From positions 22,217,444-22,281,443 of the forward strand of contig NC_068979.1 in the NCBI RefSeq assembly GCF_016808095.1: 64,000 bases of DNA, in the 5' to 3' direction. Position numbers and translations under genes: made by a program. The notes under the pieces were generated by a model. It had not been told where the DNA came from. It made no database searches and saw only the letters and a list, made by a program, of their open reading frames with translations. Of this stretch, positions 49,006-60,646 are shown in pieces. This DNA is from Vigna angularis. Its lineage: Eukaryota > Streptophyta > Magnoliopsida > Fabales > Fabaceae. The number at the start of each line of letters is the position of its first letter. Within the stretch, counting starts at the first letter, position 1.

Positions 49006-50800
49006 CACTACTGTAGTAAAGGGATATGACCGTGATTGTTTTCGACAATTGACAATGGTTTGAGAACCTAGATATATTAAGACGAGGTAAAAAAACATGG
49101 GTTTTTGCTATATGTTGTTAAAATTAAATAATTATTTAAATTCTGATAGGGTGTATGACCTCAATTGTTTGTAGAACTGTTGTTAAAAGTATTTTTTGCT
49201 TTGGTCACAACTACTGCCATATGCCCAATGTTAATTGAAATAATTTTTTAATTTCAGGATCTTTGGCCTCGTTTGTAGCTAGAATCGAGACCATAAACCC
49301 TTTTTTGCCTTGATTTTTTCCATAAATGTTGCCCAAAGTTTGTGTTTGTTTTTCTTAACATCATTATGTTTCCATAACATCTTACATCACAAAAACAGAC
49401 TTGTATATCAAAACCATTATCCGCAGCATAAAAAGAGACCATAATATATTTTTCAATCTAAATTAGAATTATAACCCAAAATAAATTCAATGTACAAATA
49501 TGATATCATAATGTACAAATTATTATATCTTAACAATTCCATACTATTATACAATTATTATATATTTTGCGCAAGCTTTCCATATTAATGAATGGACTTG
49601 TTAGGAATTGCAAGATGAGTCTTGGTTTCAATTAGTTTATATGATTTCCAAGTAATGGAGAAAAAAAATTTGATTCAATGCATATATTACCATTTTCCAG
49701 CCACTTGTTATATAGGCACGAATAATAGTCGTCATCCAATGAATTACATAGTAACCACACTCAAATGACCTGATTTGTCTATTACACAATAATATACCAT
49801 CATTATAAATAATTGAGGAACATCACTAGAATAAAACAATTATAAGAATGTATGGATCAAAATTCCAAAACTCTAGGGCCAACCACCCAAGCTTTTTGGC
49901 ATTAACATTTGATTTCCCTTATAATAACATATGTGCAAGAATTGACTATGATAAAAAGAATGTTTCAGGATACAATTATATAATAAAGAAAGTTCGTAAC
50001 ATTGAGGTCCTTACCAATCTATTACTTGTCTAAGATCTTTAGGGCGAGACTTGTGCAATGAACAAAATCACACAGTAATGTTGTCTAGTAGGAAAATCAC
50101 GAGTAGCTGTCAATGTTGCCTGAATTGATAATAACTTAATTGTTATTCCTTAAAATCATAGATAGAAAAGTTAACAAACTACACTTATACAACAATATAA
50201 GGAACACAATATATTTTCTTCTCTCGACCAAAGTAGTTGGTGACTATGCTTAGATGTCATCAAATTTATTGTCTTCATCAGTAAGTTTGGGGCAATGAAC
50301 CCATATACATTATTGACTCCATATTGTTACTTAAACTAAATATATATATGAAAACAAAAAAAAATTATTTGATTTAAGTACTAAGTCAATTTTATGTAAA
50401 GAATGCTTCATACTTATTTTATCTATAACTAAATGAAAGTAATATTTATGCTAAATACTCTCAAATCTCTGCTAGCAAAGATGGAAAAAAAAATTATCAA
50501 TCTCGCAAAACATCTATTTTCCTTGCTTCCAAATATCTTCAAACAAACATAAATATAATCGCTAATCCGTTTATGTTAATATTAATAATAAGTAAAATAA
50601 CCCTAAACGAACACAAAGTAAAGAAACACTATAAATTCGTAGTTCACTCTATTTTCTTAAAAATTATCATATATGTATATGATGTAATTAAGATTTTAGA
50701 TTGCTTCAAATTTCATTATAAATAATATTTATGTCTTATAAAATATTTGAAATTAAAAATTAATCACAATCTTAAAAAATTGAGATAATAGATACAAAAT
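49006..50800. other. gene-free AT-rich spacer
   Basis: Short ORFs only, with no domain or repeat end recognised. Confidence 0.5.
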
Positions 50801-51214
50801 GGGTTAAATATGTTTTTGGTCCCTTAACTTTCAGCGAAAATTAGAATTAGTCCCTCTTCAAAACTTTAGACTAATTTAGTCCCAAAACTTTCTCTTCAAA
50901 ACTTTAGACTAATTTAGTCCCAAAACTTTAGAAATGTGTGAATTTAGTCCTTTTAACCAAATTTTGTTAACTTTATTTGATGTTTCAAACTCATTTCTTA
51001 GTGAACATTGAAGCAAAAATGTGTCAAACGGTATAAACAACTCAAATGCTATCATGAAACGTACTTGAAATATCAAATAAACCTAACAAAATTTAGTTAA
51101 AAGGACTAAATTCACACATTTTGAAAGTTTGGGGACTAAATTAGGCCAAAGTTTTGAAAAGGGACTAATTCCAATTTTCACTGAAAGTTAAGGGACCAAA
51201 AACATATTTAATCC
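50801..51214. mobile_element. foldback MULE (GGGTTAAATATG termini), copy ii
   Basis: A 414-bp inverted repeat, from 'gggttaaatatgtttttggt' to '...accaaaaacatatttaatcc', flanked by 'atacaaaat' at 50792-50800 and again at 51215-51223, an exact 9-bp duplication. It is almost all stem, with little loop. Part of the left arm ('aaaactttagactaatttag') is duplicated in tandem. Confidence 0.92.
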
Positions 51215-51223
51215 ATACAAAAT

Positions 51224-53280
51224 CAACAAATCCAAATTTTAAAGACAAAATTAAAATAAAATCGTAGAAAATATTCATATTTATGCCAACTTTTAGTATT
51301 ATCACTGTCCTCTTATATTTTTCATTATTTTATCTTCTGATATATTTTAAAAGATTAACAGGAAAAATATTTAATTTTTGTTAATAATAGTTTATAACTG
51401 TTTAAGGATAATAAAAATATACCACACATTGTCAACTTATAAATGATAGCAGTGAATGGTTTAAATTAAGGCCTACTTATCCATAGTTAAGTAATATTCT
51501 GATTGAGTAGCAGGAAGTTTCATTTCAAAGTAATAGATTTAAATTTAATTACCTAAAACATTATAAGTTTTCTTGCACGTATCAACACTGTAATATCTAT
51601 AATTATTTCTCTCGCCAAGTGCCATTTAATATTTGTAGTGTAATTTCCATTTACTTTCATAATAGCATTCTCATTGGTTGCTCTTAGGTTATTATATATC
51701 TTTCGTAATAGCATTCTCATTGGATATTATAAGATGATATATACATGCATGCGGTCTTGCGTGTCTAATTCAATCTGACTTTAGTTATGAAAATGATTTT
51801 ACTATTAGTGGAAATATAAAATCTATTAAATAATTTAATATGCCTTTCTATTTCCTGAGTCCTAAACCCGTATAAACCTTACTTCATAGTAAGAAAATTA
51901 TTTTTCAGACACCAAGTTACTGACTAATATTTAACAAGTTCATTATATTGACTCTTAGATAAAAAAAAAAGTAATTACCACATTTGATCCAATATTTGTT
52001 ATAATTCTGATATGATTCTTCAATTTTTTGTTCAACTTATTTTTTATATTTATTGGTATGAATGATGTTTAAAATTTATTTTTTGAATTATTTTTCATGT
52101 AAAATTACCTTTTAAATTGTCATAATTAATTTATTTTAACTTTTATCTTTTAATAGATAATAAGGTTAACCATATAATTTTTGTTGGGATATTGTTGATC
52201 TTAAATAATTTTGTATTATTCTTAGCTTTAAGAAACTCCTTTAAGCTGGGATACTGAAATTGTTCATAGCTTATTTCATTATAGATTTTATTTTCATAGT
52301 TAAACCTTAAGGTAGTTATGATTTATGCAATTCAATTTAAGCAAAATTTTTAATTTCCAATCAAAATATATGAAAAAAAAACTTTCGAAACATATAAATA
52401 AAAAACTAACAAAAAATAACATGTGACAAAAAGGAATATATTTCCAATTCTAATACAAAAACAACAAATAGAATAAAAATAATATTAACATTAATAGAAA
52501 AAAAAGTCTACTAACCAAAAATGAGAAAAATTGGTACACACAAAAAAACACGAGATTAAAAAAAATGAGATATGTTAAAATCCTCAAAAGAATAATTCTA
52601 GAATAAAAGAAAACAAGAGAGATAGAGATTGCTATCAATAGAAGAAAAATCACAGAGGTAAAAGAAGAAAATAAAAATCAAAGTTGATTATAAGAGATTA
52701 AAGATAATGAATCATTATCTTTTTCATAAACAAAATTATAATTTATGAAAAAATGTTTTAACTCAGTAAATATCATTTGTAATACCGATAAAAATTAATT
52801 GATGATAATAAAGGTATTAGTACTAAAAAAATTCAGATTTTTTTCCCTTAAATATAATTTTATAATTAATTTAATAGAACAATATTAGTCTTAAAAGAAA
52901 AATTTGAGATTTTTATTTCAAATATAATTTTGTAATAATTTAATGGAAGAATATTAGTATAAAAAAATACTTTTGAAGCTTTTGCTTTTAGATTTAAGAA
53001 GTGTTTTACTAGCTTCACCATTATGTCACTCCAATTTAAAATTTTGAGTTGAAGGTAATCCCTTGTATGTGATCGGGTATCATATTGCATTTTTTTAATC
53101 ATTCACTCTCAAAAGTAAATCTTAGTAATCAATTTAGAAAAATCCCACTGTCGAAAGTCTTATACATGAATATTAACCTTTTTTTAATAAATATAACCAC
53201 ATCATTTAAAAAAAAAAAAAAGTTGAAGAATCATAAATAATGAATAAATAAATGTCAAATTCGAAATCCTCACCCACACC
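51224..53280. other. gene-free AT-rich spacer upstream of the metalloproteinase
   Basis: No gene seen. A 16-bp 'aatagcattctcattgg' phrase occurs twice near 51661 and 51707. Confidence 0.5.
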
Positions 53281-53286
53281 TTCCCC

Positions 53287-53295
53287 TATATATTA
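53287..53295 (+). promoter_or_regulatory. candidate TATA box of the metalloproteinase gene
   Basis: 'tatatatta' lies 49-57 bp upstream of the ATG, implying a leader of only about 20-30 nt. This is typical placement but not proven. Confidence 0.6.
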
Positions 53296-53343
53296 TTTCC
53301 CAATTCTTCTCATATTCACCAAGAACTAATCATATCTATCAAA

Positions 53344-54276
53344 ATGAAACCAAACCTTTCAGCGTTCCTATTACCGTTCCTTCTCCTTCTCCACCAATCC
53401 CTTTTCACGAAAGCTGGTCTTCCTCTTTCTAAAGTTTCCCCAAACGAATTCAAGTGGCTCAGGGGAAAAAATCAGTCAAAATGGATTGTTCACAATTTCG
53501 TCGAACAAAATTCTTCTTCCCCACAACAAAACCAAACAACAAAGCAAATCAAAGGCTTGTCTCAAATCAAAGAGTACTTTTCTAACTTTGGCTACCTTCA
53601 ACCCTCTGACACATTCGACGATTCTTTGGATCAGCAAACAGTATCAGCCATCAAGACCTACCAGCAATCTTTCAATCTCCAAGTTACCGGCGACCTAAAC
53701 AATGAGACATTACAACTAATCTCATTACCCCGCTGTGCTGTCCCCGACATGAATTTTACCTACAACTTCATCGGAAACGTGTCGTGGCCCAAAGCCGGTA
53801 ACCAGTGGTTCCAAAAGATAAACCTCACGTACGGTTTTCTTCCTACAAGTCGTATCACGGCCAACGCCACGGAAGTGTTCGGACAGGCATTCACGCGGTG
53901 GGCGAATGCCACAGGGCGTTTGCAGACAAACTACGATGACGCAGACATTAAGGTTGGATTCTACAATCTCGATGACGTTAACGCGGATGTGTATGGCGTC
54001 AGCTTTATAAGGGAGGAACCTCCGTCTAACGTGAAGACGGCGGAGATGCGTCTCAACGGGAAGAGGTTGTGGGCGCTGCCCAGTCAAAATGGCAGCTTGT
54101 CGTGGGAGAATGATGTTCTGGATTTGGAGAGTGTGACTATGCATGAGATAGGACATTTACTTGGACTTGACCACTCTTTCTTGAATGAGTCTGTTATGTT
54201 CCCTTACATTTTGCCATCACAACAAAGAAAGATACAACTCTCGGACTCCGACAAGAACAATCTTCTCCAACAGTAA
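53344..54276 (+). CDS. secreted matrix metalloproteinase (matrixin, M10A)
   Basis: The 310-residue intronless product is a zinc endopeptidase of the plant MMP family, acting outside the cell on wall or matrix proteins. Order: signal peptide (about 1-24), propeptide with a peptidoglycan-binding-like fold (about 70-127), cysteine switch PRCAVPD (129-135; the family form has Gly where Ala132 is), catalytic domain (about 145-310) with the zinc site HEIGHLLGLDH (267-277; His267, Glu268, His271, His277) and the Met-turn at Met285. Cys131 is the only Cys, consistent with latency control. Several Asn-X-Ser/Thr sites fit secretion. Odd points: the loop that normally carries the structural-zinc His/Asp residues contains no His (residues 200-245), and there is no hydrophobic C-terminal tail for a GPI anchor, so it is probably soluble. 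Legume relatives act in nodulation and defence; assigning either role here would be inference. Confidence 0.93.
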   Translation: MKPNLSAFLLPFLLLLHQSLFTKAGLPLSKVSPNEFKWLRGKNQSKWIVHNFVEQNSSSPQQNQTTKQIKGLSQIKEYFSNFGYLQPSDTFDDSLDQQTVSAIKTYQQSFNLQVTGDLNNETLQLISLPRCAVPDMNFTYNFIGNVSWPKAGNQWFQKINLTYGFLPTSRITANATEVFGQAFTRWANATGRLQTNYDDADIKVGFYNLDDVNADVYGVSFIREEPPSNVKTAEMRLNGKRLWALPSQNGSLSWENDVLDLESVTMHEIGHLLGLDHSFLNESVMFPYILPSQQRKIQLSDSDKNNLLQQ

Positions 54277-56160
54277 TATGTTAACGTTAGCTTTGGCGAT
54301 GGTGTGTGTTCTTTGTGTTGTTGATTTATAAGCTTAAGGGGAATAGTTTCATTTGGAATAAGATTGAGGAATGTGTTTGTCACCCCTCCAAGATCTCTTT
54401 CGTTTGAGTCATGTGGATGTAATGTTATTGCTTGTGAAAACAAAACCACTACTAGTCTTTTTCTGATAGCCTCTCAATATTCTCGTTTATGACGTACTAG
54501 TTAATTAATTCGTTTTAATTCGTTTTAAATATACAAACCAATAAAATAATAATACATAATTTATTCTTGAAAAAATATTAAAAAAATTTGTTAAAATATT
54601 ATCATATTATTAAGATGTTATCATTCATTAAGCTTCTCAACATTATTTTTACTTACATATACAATACACACTTTCTATTTTTTATTCTTTTCCTAATTAT
54701 TTGAGTTGTTATGAAACTCATTCATATCTTGAATATCTTTTTCCAGTTATTGTTACATTAGTTATTACAAAATTTGTTAAATTATATTTAAATATATTTT
54801 TTCAGTTGTTTGTGTAATTTAATTATATTTAAATGACACATGTCAATTAAATATTATTTGTCTCACATTTAATATTTCTTTTTATTTAAATATTTTATTT
54901 ATTTTGTGTTTAACTCTTAATTTAAGTATTCAATGGATAAAAGTTTCATTTACTAAGTATATAAAACTTATATTCTTTATTATCTTATTTTTAATTCTTA
55001 TTTCATTTGAAAAACTATTTTTGTTTAGCTAATTTATTTTCATTACTCTCCATCATTCAACTATGTTCATATTTGAAAACTTTTCTTATATCTCTAAAAT
55101 ATTTTTCATTTTATCATATATTTAGTTATTCAATTATTTTTATTTTGTGCAATTTCATTCGGTTTATCAAATATTTGTTAAGACACACATTTGATAATTT
55201 TTTAATATTTTTGTTTTTTTTGTTTTATTTTAATCACGTAGAATAATGTTTTGATCTTTTTTATATAATTATTTTTCATTTCTAAATCATTATCATAAAT
55301 TTAATTTAATGTAATTGTCATGAATATTTTATATTATCATCCAATATATGATGAAGTTCAAAAGATGAAAATACTATGTTAAATTTTACTTATTATTAGT
55401 TTTAATTTTGTTCGATTTTGATAAAATGATGTGTTATAATTTTTATTAGTATAGAAAAAGAAGTTCATTAAAATTTAAGATGTACGAGACATTTAAAATA
55501 TTTTTTAATTTGAATATTTGTTTTTTTTTATATTTTTTAAAATATTTTTAAATTTTATCAACTAGATTTCATTAACATTTGTAAATTTAATAAATGTTTT
55601 AGTTTTAATGAACTTTTATTTAGTATTTTAAATATAATTATAACTTCTTTCTAAATGAAAAAACGAGTATAGTCTCATTTTGATATTGAATATTCGATAA
55701 TCTTAGTATAGAAAAAAAAGTTCATTAAAATTTAAGATGTACCAGACATTTAAAATATTTTTTAATTTGAATATTTTTTTTTATAACATTTTTTATATTT
55801 TTAAATTTTATCAACTAGATTTCATTAACATTTGTAAATTTAATAAATGTTTTAGTTTTAATGAAATTTTATTTAATATTCTAAATATAATTATAACTTA
55901 TTTCTAAATATTTGATATTGAAGAAACGAGTATAGTCTCATTTTGATATTGCATATTCGATATTCTTAGGATCCTTTGTCGTAATTTTTATTATTTTATA
56001 AAAATTAATTGAGTGATATTGAAACAATAAGAAATGAGATATGAGTACGAATATATACTTGTTACCTAATGAAATGAGGATGAAACAAAAATTAATATAT
56101 GTTGAGTATGAAAAAGAGGATATGGATGATTTTTTTTCTCTAAGAATGGGTATAAAATAG
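54277..56160 (+). repeat. downstream flank duplicated at 45520-49005
   Basis: AT-rich and without genes. It is the insertion-poor copy and serves as the empty-site reference for three TEs in the other copy. Confidence 0.75.
55448..55960. repeat. tandem duplication, period about 257 bp
   Basis: 'aagttcattaaaatttaaga' occurs at 55461 and again at 55718, and the following about 240 bp correspond closely in the two copies. Confidence 0.85.
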
Positions 56161-56286
56161 CAAAACTCACCCTTTCCCAATTATCATAAAAATGCTTAAA
56201 TAATAAATTACATAATCAAATAATTCGAAACTAAAATTAAATATTATTATATAAAATAAATTGTAAAAATTATTCAATACAATTAA

Positions 56287-57372
56287 GGGTTAAATATGTT
56301 TTTAGTCCCTAAACTATTGGCCGTTTCTGGTTTTAGTCCCTCTTTCAAAATAATGTACAATTTGGTCCTCATTCTTTTCGAAACTTTGGTTTTAGTCCTC
56401 TAAAACTAACACCGTTAAAAATTAGCTGATGTGGCTAACGGTAGACTAACACACTATTTTTTTTTTCAAGTGTTTCTCACCATTTCTCCCTCTCCGTCTC
56501 TCTCTCTCTCTTCCTTCCATCTTCCACCCAGAATATTGTATCTTCATTTCTAGATATTGGTACATAGAGAACTAATTTTCTTGATTATAACTTCCAAAAT
56601 TTTACTGGCTGGAAGAAAGTGTTCATGAACTCAAGCTACTGAGTACAAAAACAATGTAATAAAAGAATTTATATTATGAAAGAATTTACAAAATATGATG
56701 GGCCAAACAGCTACTGACATACAATATTTTTATAAAGCTGACATGCTTTAAATTTGCAGAGATAGGAGGGAATATTTAGATATTGCGAGATTTAAAGACC
56801 TAGTGTAAGCACCATTTTTATTGTATTATCCTTTCCATTTGGAACAATTTTAAAACTCTGCAGCTTATGTAAGCACCATTATCATGCAGAAAAAATAAGC
56901 TCTGGCTAACATTTGCTTAATAATGGTACATGCATGTATCCAACAATCGGGTTGTGGAAAGAGTTTCATCTGGGTTGTGAGACCACCAATCGGGTTCGGC
57001 ATAAATTCGGAGTTCAGAGAAGATGAATGGTTGCCGGAGGGTTTTTTCGAGAGGGTTCAAGAATCGGGGAAGGGTTTGGTGGTTCGCGATTGGGCGCCCC
57101 AGTTGGAAATTTTGTGGCATTCTGCTGTGAAAGATGAAGTTGGGTGGAAGATGGAAGGAAGAGAGAGAAGGGGAGAAAAGGTGAGAAACACTTGAAAAAA
57201 AATCGTGTGTCAGTCTACCGTTAGCCACGTCAGCTAATTTTTAATGGTGTTAGTTTTAGAGGACTAAAACCAAAGTTTCGAAAAGAATGAGGACCAAATT
57301 GTACCTTATTTTGAAAGAGGGACTAAAACCAGAAACGACCAATAGTTTAGGGACTAAAAACATATTTAACCC
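56287..57372. mobile_element. Pack-MULE: foldback MULE copy iii carrying a gene fragment
   Basis: Long inverted arms of about 240 bp (56287-56530 and 57141-57372) start with 'gggttaaatatgtttttagt' and end with the complement. The element is enclosed by an exact 9-bp duplication 'tacaattaa' (56278-56286 and 57373-57381). The arms are far longer than in classical MITEs and match the arms of copies i and ii at their outer ends. The 610-bp centre holds a UDP-glycosyltransferase exon piece. Confidence 0.92.
56947..57129 (+). pseudogene. captured UDP-glycosyltransferase exon fragment
   Basis: About 61 codons read 'KSFIWVVRPPIGFGINSEF', 'EWLPEGFFERVQESGKGL' and 'DWAPQLEILWHSAV'. This corresponds to a family-1 plant UGT up to the first third of the PSPG box (WAPQ...L.H.AV), the sugar-nucleotide site. 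Similarity looks strongest to the UGT92 group as I recall it. The rest of the PSPG box, with its His-Cys-Gly-Trp-Asn-Ser core and catalytic-domain end, is absent: the sequence runs straight into the right arm of the MULE. An ATG at 56923 and a stop at 57195 make a 90-codon chimeric ORF, but no enzyme could result. Confidence 0.88.
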
Positions 57373-57639
57373 TACAATTAATTGTTCAACATAAGAAATA
57401 ACATTGTACAATAATAAAATTTAAAAAAAAACATGTTCAACAACAATCATTAATTTTGTTCTTTCTCATTATCTTCATCATTTCATACACTTCCTTGTTC
57501 AGATATTTACAAGCATTCACTCCAAAGACTTTAGATAAGCAAGGACCCAAATCTCACTAGTGTAGAATTGGCCTTTAACGTCACCCTATAGATGTCGGTC
57601 CACCAAACAACCAACGTAAATTATTGACCGGTGGCATTT

Positions 57640-58015
57640 TCGTAAATAAGTGGGCATAGAGACGTCCGTTAGGAAGGGGGCCCGACGTCTATACTATTAT
57701 TGACGTTGGTGCCCCTCCTAACGGCCGTCTATATGGCTGATAGGGTAGGTGAGGAGTTATTTTTTCAGCCATTTAGACGTCCGTTAGGAGGGGCACCGAC
57801 ATCTATAATAGTATAGACGTCGGGGCCCCTCCTAACGAACGTCTAGGTGGCTGACAGGGTAGGTGAAACATTCACTTAGACGTCGGGGCCCCTCTAAACC
57901 GACGCCTTTAAGTCCCGCGAATATGAATATTTAAATCAGAAAGACGTCATATTAGTTAGGGCCCCGACGTCTAAACTATTATAGACGTCGGCCCCCCGCA
58001 ACACCCGACGTCTAT
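57640..58015. repeat. subterminal repeats of the CACTA element
   Basis: 'gacgtccgttagg', 'gacgtctat' and 'gggcccctcctaacg' words occur many times in both orientations, making extended palindromes. This is GC-rich against an AT-rich background. Such arrays are the transposase-binding regions of En/Spm-like elements. Confidence 0.8.
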
Positions 58016-58795
58016 AGCCATTTATACTGAAAACGCGGACCCACGAGGAGTTACGCTCACTGTTCATCGTCTTCCCCGTGTTTTCTCTCTTAGACATTGC
58101 ATTTCCAGGTGTGTTTCCTCCCTTTTGGATCGTTTAAATTTACTTTTACTCTGATTAAATTACTCTTTGATGAAATATCTTCCATTTGAACCGATTAAAA
58201 TTCATTTTCGTTACGTTGTGGTGCAGTTTCTAGCTTGTGCTTGGGCAACGCTTTTGACTCTTTTTGGCCTACGTTTTTGGGCCTACGTTTTTGGGCCTGC
58301 ATTACTCCATTTCCTTGCATTGCTTTTTTAATCTGCTAAAAAGGTTAGCTTCTTTGTTGATAACTTTTTTGTATGCATGTTATTGGTTTTTGTGTATACA
58401 TGTTAATGGCTTTTGCGTATGCATGTTTTTGACTTTTAGGTATGCATGTGTTATTGCGTTTTGAATATGCATGTGATAGTTGTGTTATTATAATTGCCAT
58501 GTTAGATTATAAGTATCAAATCATTGAGTGAAACTTAGTTCCCGTTTGAAATTTAACACAAACGATTAATCTTTTAAATCGTTTGTATTAAATTTTGAAT
58601 TGTCCGATTGGACAGTTTGGGTAAGTTATTTTTCATAATTTGCTATAACATGTATGTTGGAGTTTATGGATAAGATTGATGTAGACTTCTTTGCATGTGT
58701 CTTAGCAATTTATGAAATTTTTTTTTTGAATGGGTAGGGCCTAACCTTGTGAGAGTTAAAAAACTGAAACTGATGAATGATTTTACGAACATAAT

Positions 58796-59654
58796 ATGGA
58801 TCGAAGCTGGATGAATGAACGTCGCATCAGTGAAGAATATGAGAAGGGTGTTTCGGAGTTCTTGCAATATGTTGAACAAAATGCTAAGTCTGTGAACAGG
58901 ACATATTTTTGTTCTTGTGTTCGTTGTCTTAATCAAATACGGCAAGACTTAGGCAATGTGCGTGACCATTTATTTATGTTCGGAAAAATGAGAACTTATA
59001 CCGTTTGGACTTGGCATGGAGAAGTACTGCACCAGCCTACCACGTCACGAGGAACAGATTATATGGAAGAATGGATGAGTGATCATTTAGAGGACATGAT
59101 ACGTGATGTCGGTGAAGATAATTTTGGAAGAGCTAATTTGTATGATTCTCTTATAAATGATTCAGAGCAACTGTTGTTCCCAGGATGCTCGAACTTTACA
59201 CGTATGTCTGCAACTTTGAAGTTGTTTAGTTTAAAAGCAAGGAATGAATGAACCGATAAAAGTTTCACAGAGTTGTTGGAGTTGTTGAAGGAGATGCTTC
59301 CAGAAAATAATACTCTACCTATTCGTAACTACGAGGCAAAATTTTTTTTATGTCCAATCGGTCTTGAATATCAAAATATACATGTTTGTCCTAATGATTG
59401 TGTTTTGTACATAAAGGAGTTTGTTTCGCTAAAGTATTGTCCAACATGTGGTTTATCCCGTTTTAAAAAGAAATATGACAGAAATACTATTGATGAAGGT
59501 AATGATGGTGCACCTGCTAAGGTGATCTGGTATTTGCCTATAATACCTAGGTTCAAACGTATGTTTTCTGTTAAAGTAGATGCAAAGAACCTTAAATGGC
59601 ACTTTGACGGAAGAAAATGCGATAATCTTCTTCGACACCCAGCTAATTCACCAC
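58796..59654 (+). pseudogene. CACTA (En/Spm) transposase, N-terminal part, with in-frame stop
   Basis: Frame from the ATG at 58796: residues 1-75 match the transposase-associated domain ('DRSWMNERRISEEYEKGV', then Cys-X2-Cys-type 'FCSCVRC' and 'VWTWHGE'). Next comes a linker, then the start of the transposase_21 catalytic region ('KEMLPENNTLPIRNYEAKF', 'VCPNDCVLYIKEF', 'YCPTCGLSRFKKKY'). The two halves are in one frame, split by a single TGA at 59249-59251 where relatives have Trp. After 'LLRHPANSP' (59652) homology ends abruptly at an LTR junction. Two tracked ORFs (58796-59251 and 59273-59686) are therefore one broken gene. Confidence 0.88.
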
Positions 59655-60630
59655 TGATGAGTCAATATTTTATTCATTTCACTTAGCTTATTGTACAGAA
59701 TTTAATCAGGGAATAATGCTTAAATGTCCAGTATTTTCCCATTTTTGCTAACTGTGCGTAATTTGATCAGAAATTCTTATTTTAATTAATTTGAATTATC
59801 TGAGCTAATTCTTTGTATTATTAATTGTAGGGAAAATTTTGGAAATACAATTTGGGACATTTAGAGGCTAAATGAGTGAGGAGGTGTGAATTTCATATTT
59901 GGGGGTGCACTTGGAGATGTGCATGTTGCTTGCTGGAACAAAAAACACATCACACGGCCTGGTCCACTTGAAGAGATGCTTGGAGTAAAGAGCACTCAAC
60001 AGCTTTAAAGAAAGTACCGCGGCCCACATGAGAAGCAGTCCACATTGAATCACACGTCCAACAGCTTGGAGAAAGGCTTCAAACATCCAACCAAGAAGAT
60101 GGGTTTTAGGTGTATGCTTGGAGAGAATGGAGGTGCATCGGCCAACAATACCAAGGCATGCACGTCACAAGCGGACTTCAATAGGAGCAGGTGGTGTCAC
60201 GGTTTTGGGCCATTCATTTCTTCAGCAGAAGAGAGGTGCACAAGGGAGGGTTGCACGTGTCCAGCAATTGGCAGCAACACATCCCGGAGGTGCATGAAGA
60301 AGTGGATGAAATGAGAAGCAGCCCGTGAATGATAACAGCAGCAAGACGACCCATAACAACAGCAAAAAGGGGGTGCTTCAATTGGAAGATCCACGCTCTC
60401 GGTCCAGCAGCACGTGAAGGAGGATTTTACTTTCTCTTTGGAAGATGCACACGGGCATTGAATAAGAAGCAGCGTCCAGCTGGCTTGGGAGAAAGCAGGC
60501 CTTAACTAGGAGAGGAAACATGGTCCAGAAGCACACGGAAGAGTCCACCAAGGGTAGCAGCAAGACTTGGATTCACGGGCACGGTCCAGAAAAGAGGCCT
60601 TCATTTCTTCATCCAGCCTTTACTGGGAGT
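59655..60630 (+). mobile_element. LTR-type sequence interrupting the transposase
   Basis: Starts at 'tgatgagtcaatattttatt', a typical legume LTR beginning, precisely where transposase homology stops. GC content rises, and 'ggtccag', 'cacacgg' and 'gcagcag' words recur. ORFs in this part (for example 60045-60314) have no domain. The 3' end is not defined. Confidence 0.5.
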
Positions 60631-60646
60631 AGTATATTTGGTTTAT

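Larger units (their letters stand above)
57555..59654 (+). mobile_element. 5' part of an autonomous-type CACTA transposon
   Basis: Begins 'cactagtgtagaattggcct'. About 400 bp of subterminal repeats follow, then a presumed non-coding leader and a transposase reading frame. No right terminus matching the left one was found. The element is interrupted at 59655 by LTR sequence and not resumed within the window. Confidence 0.75.

Noticed and set aside
53725..54156. 143-codon minus-strand ORF inside the metalloproteinase gene
   Set aside because: Antisense shadow of a strongly supported coding frame; no domain.
60045..60563. Small Cys- and Gly-containing ORFs in the LTR-type region
   Set aside because: They lie in repeat DNA and show no domain or conserved spacing.
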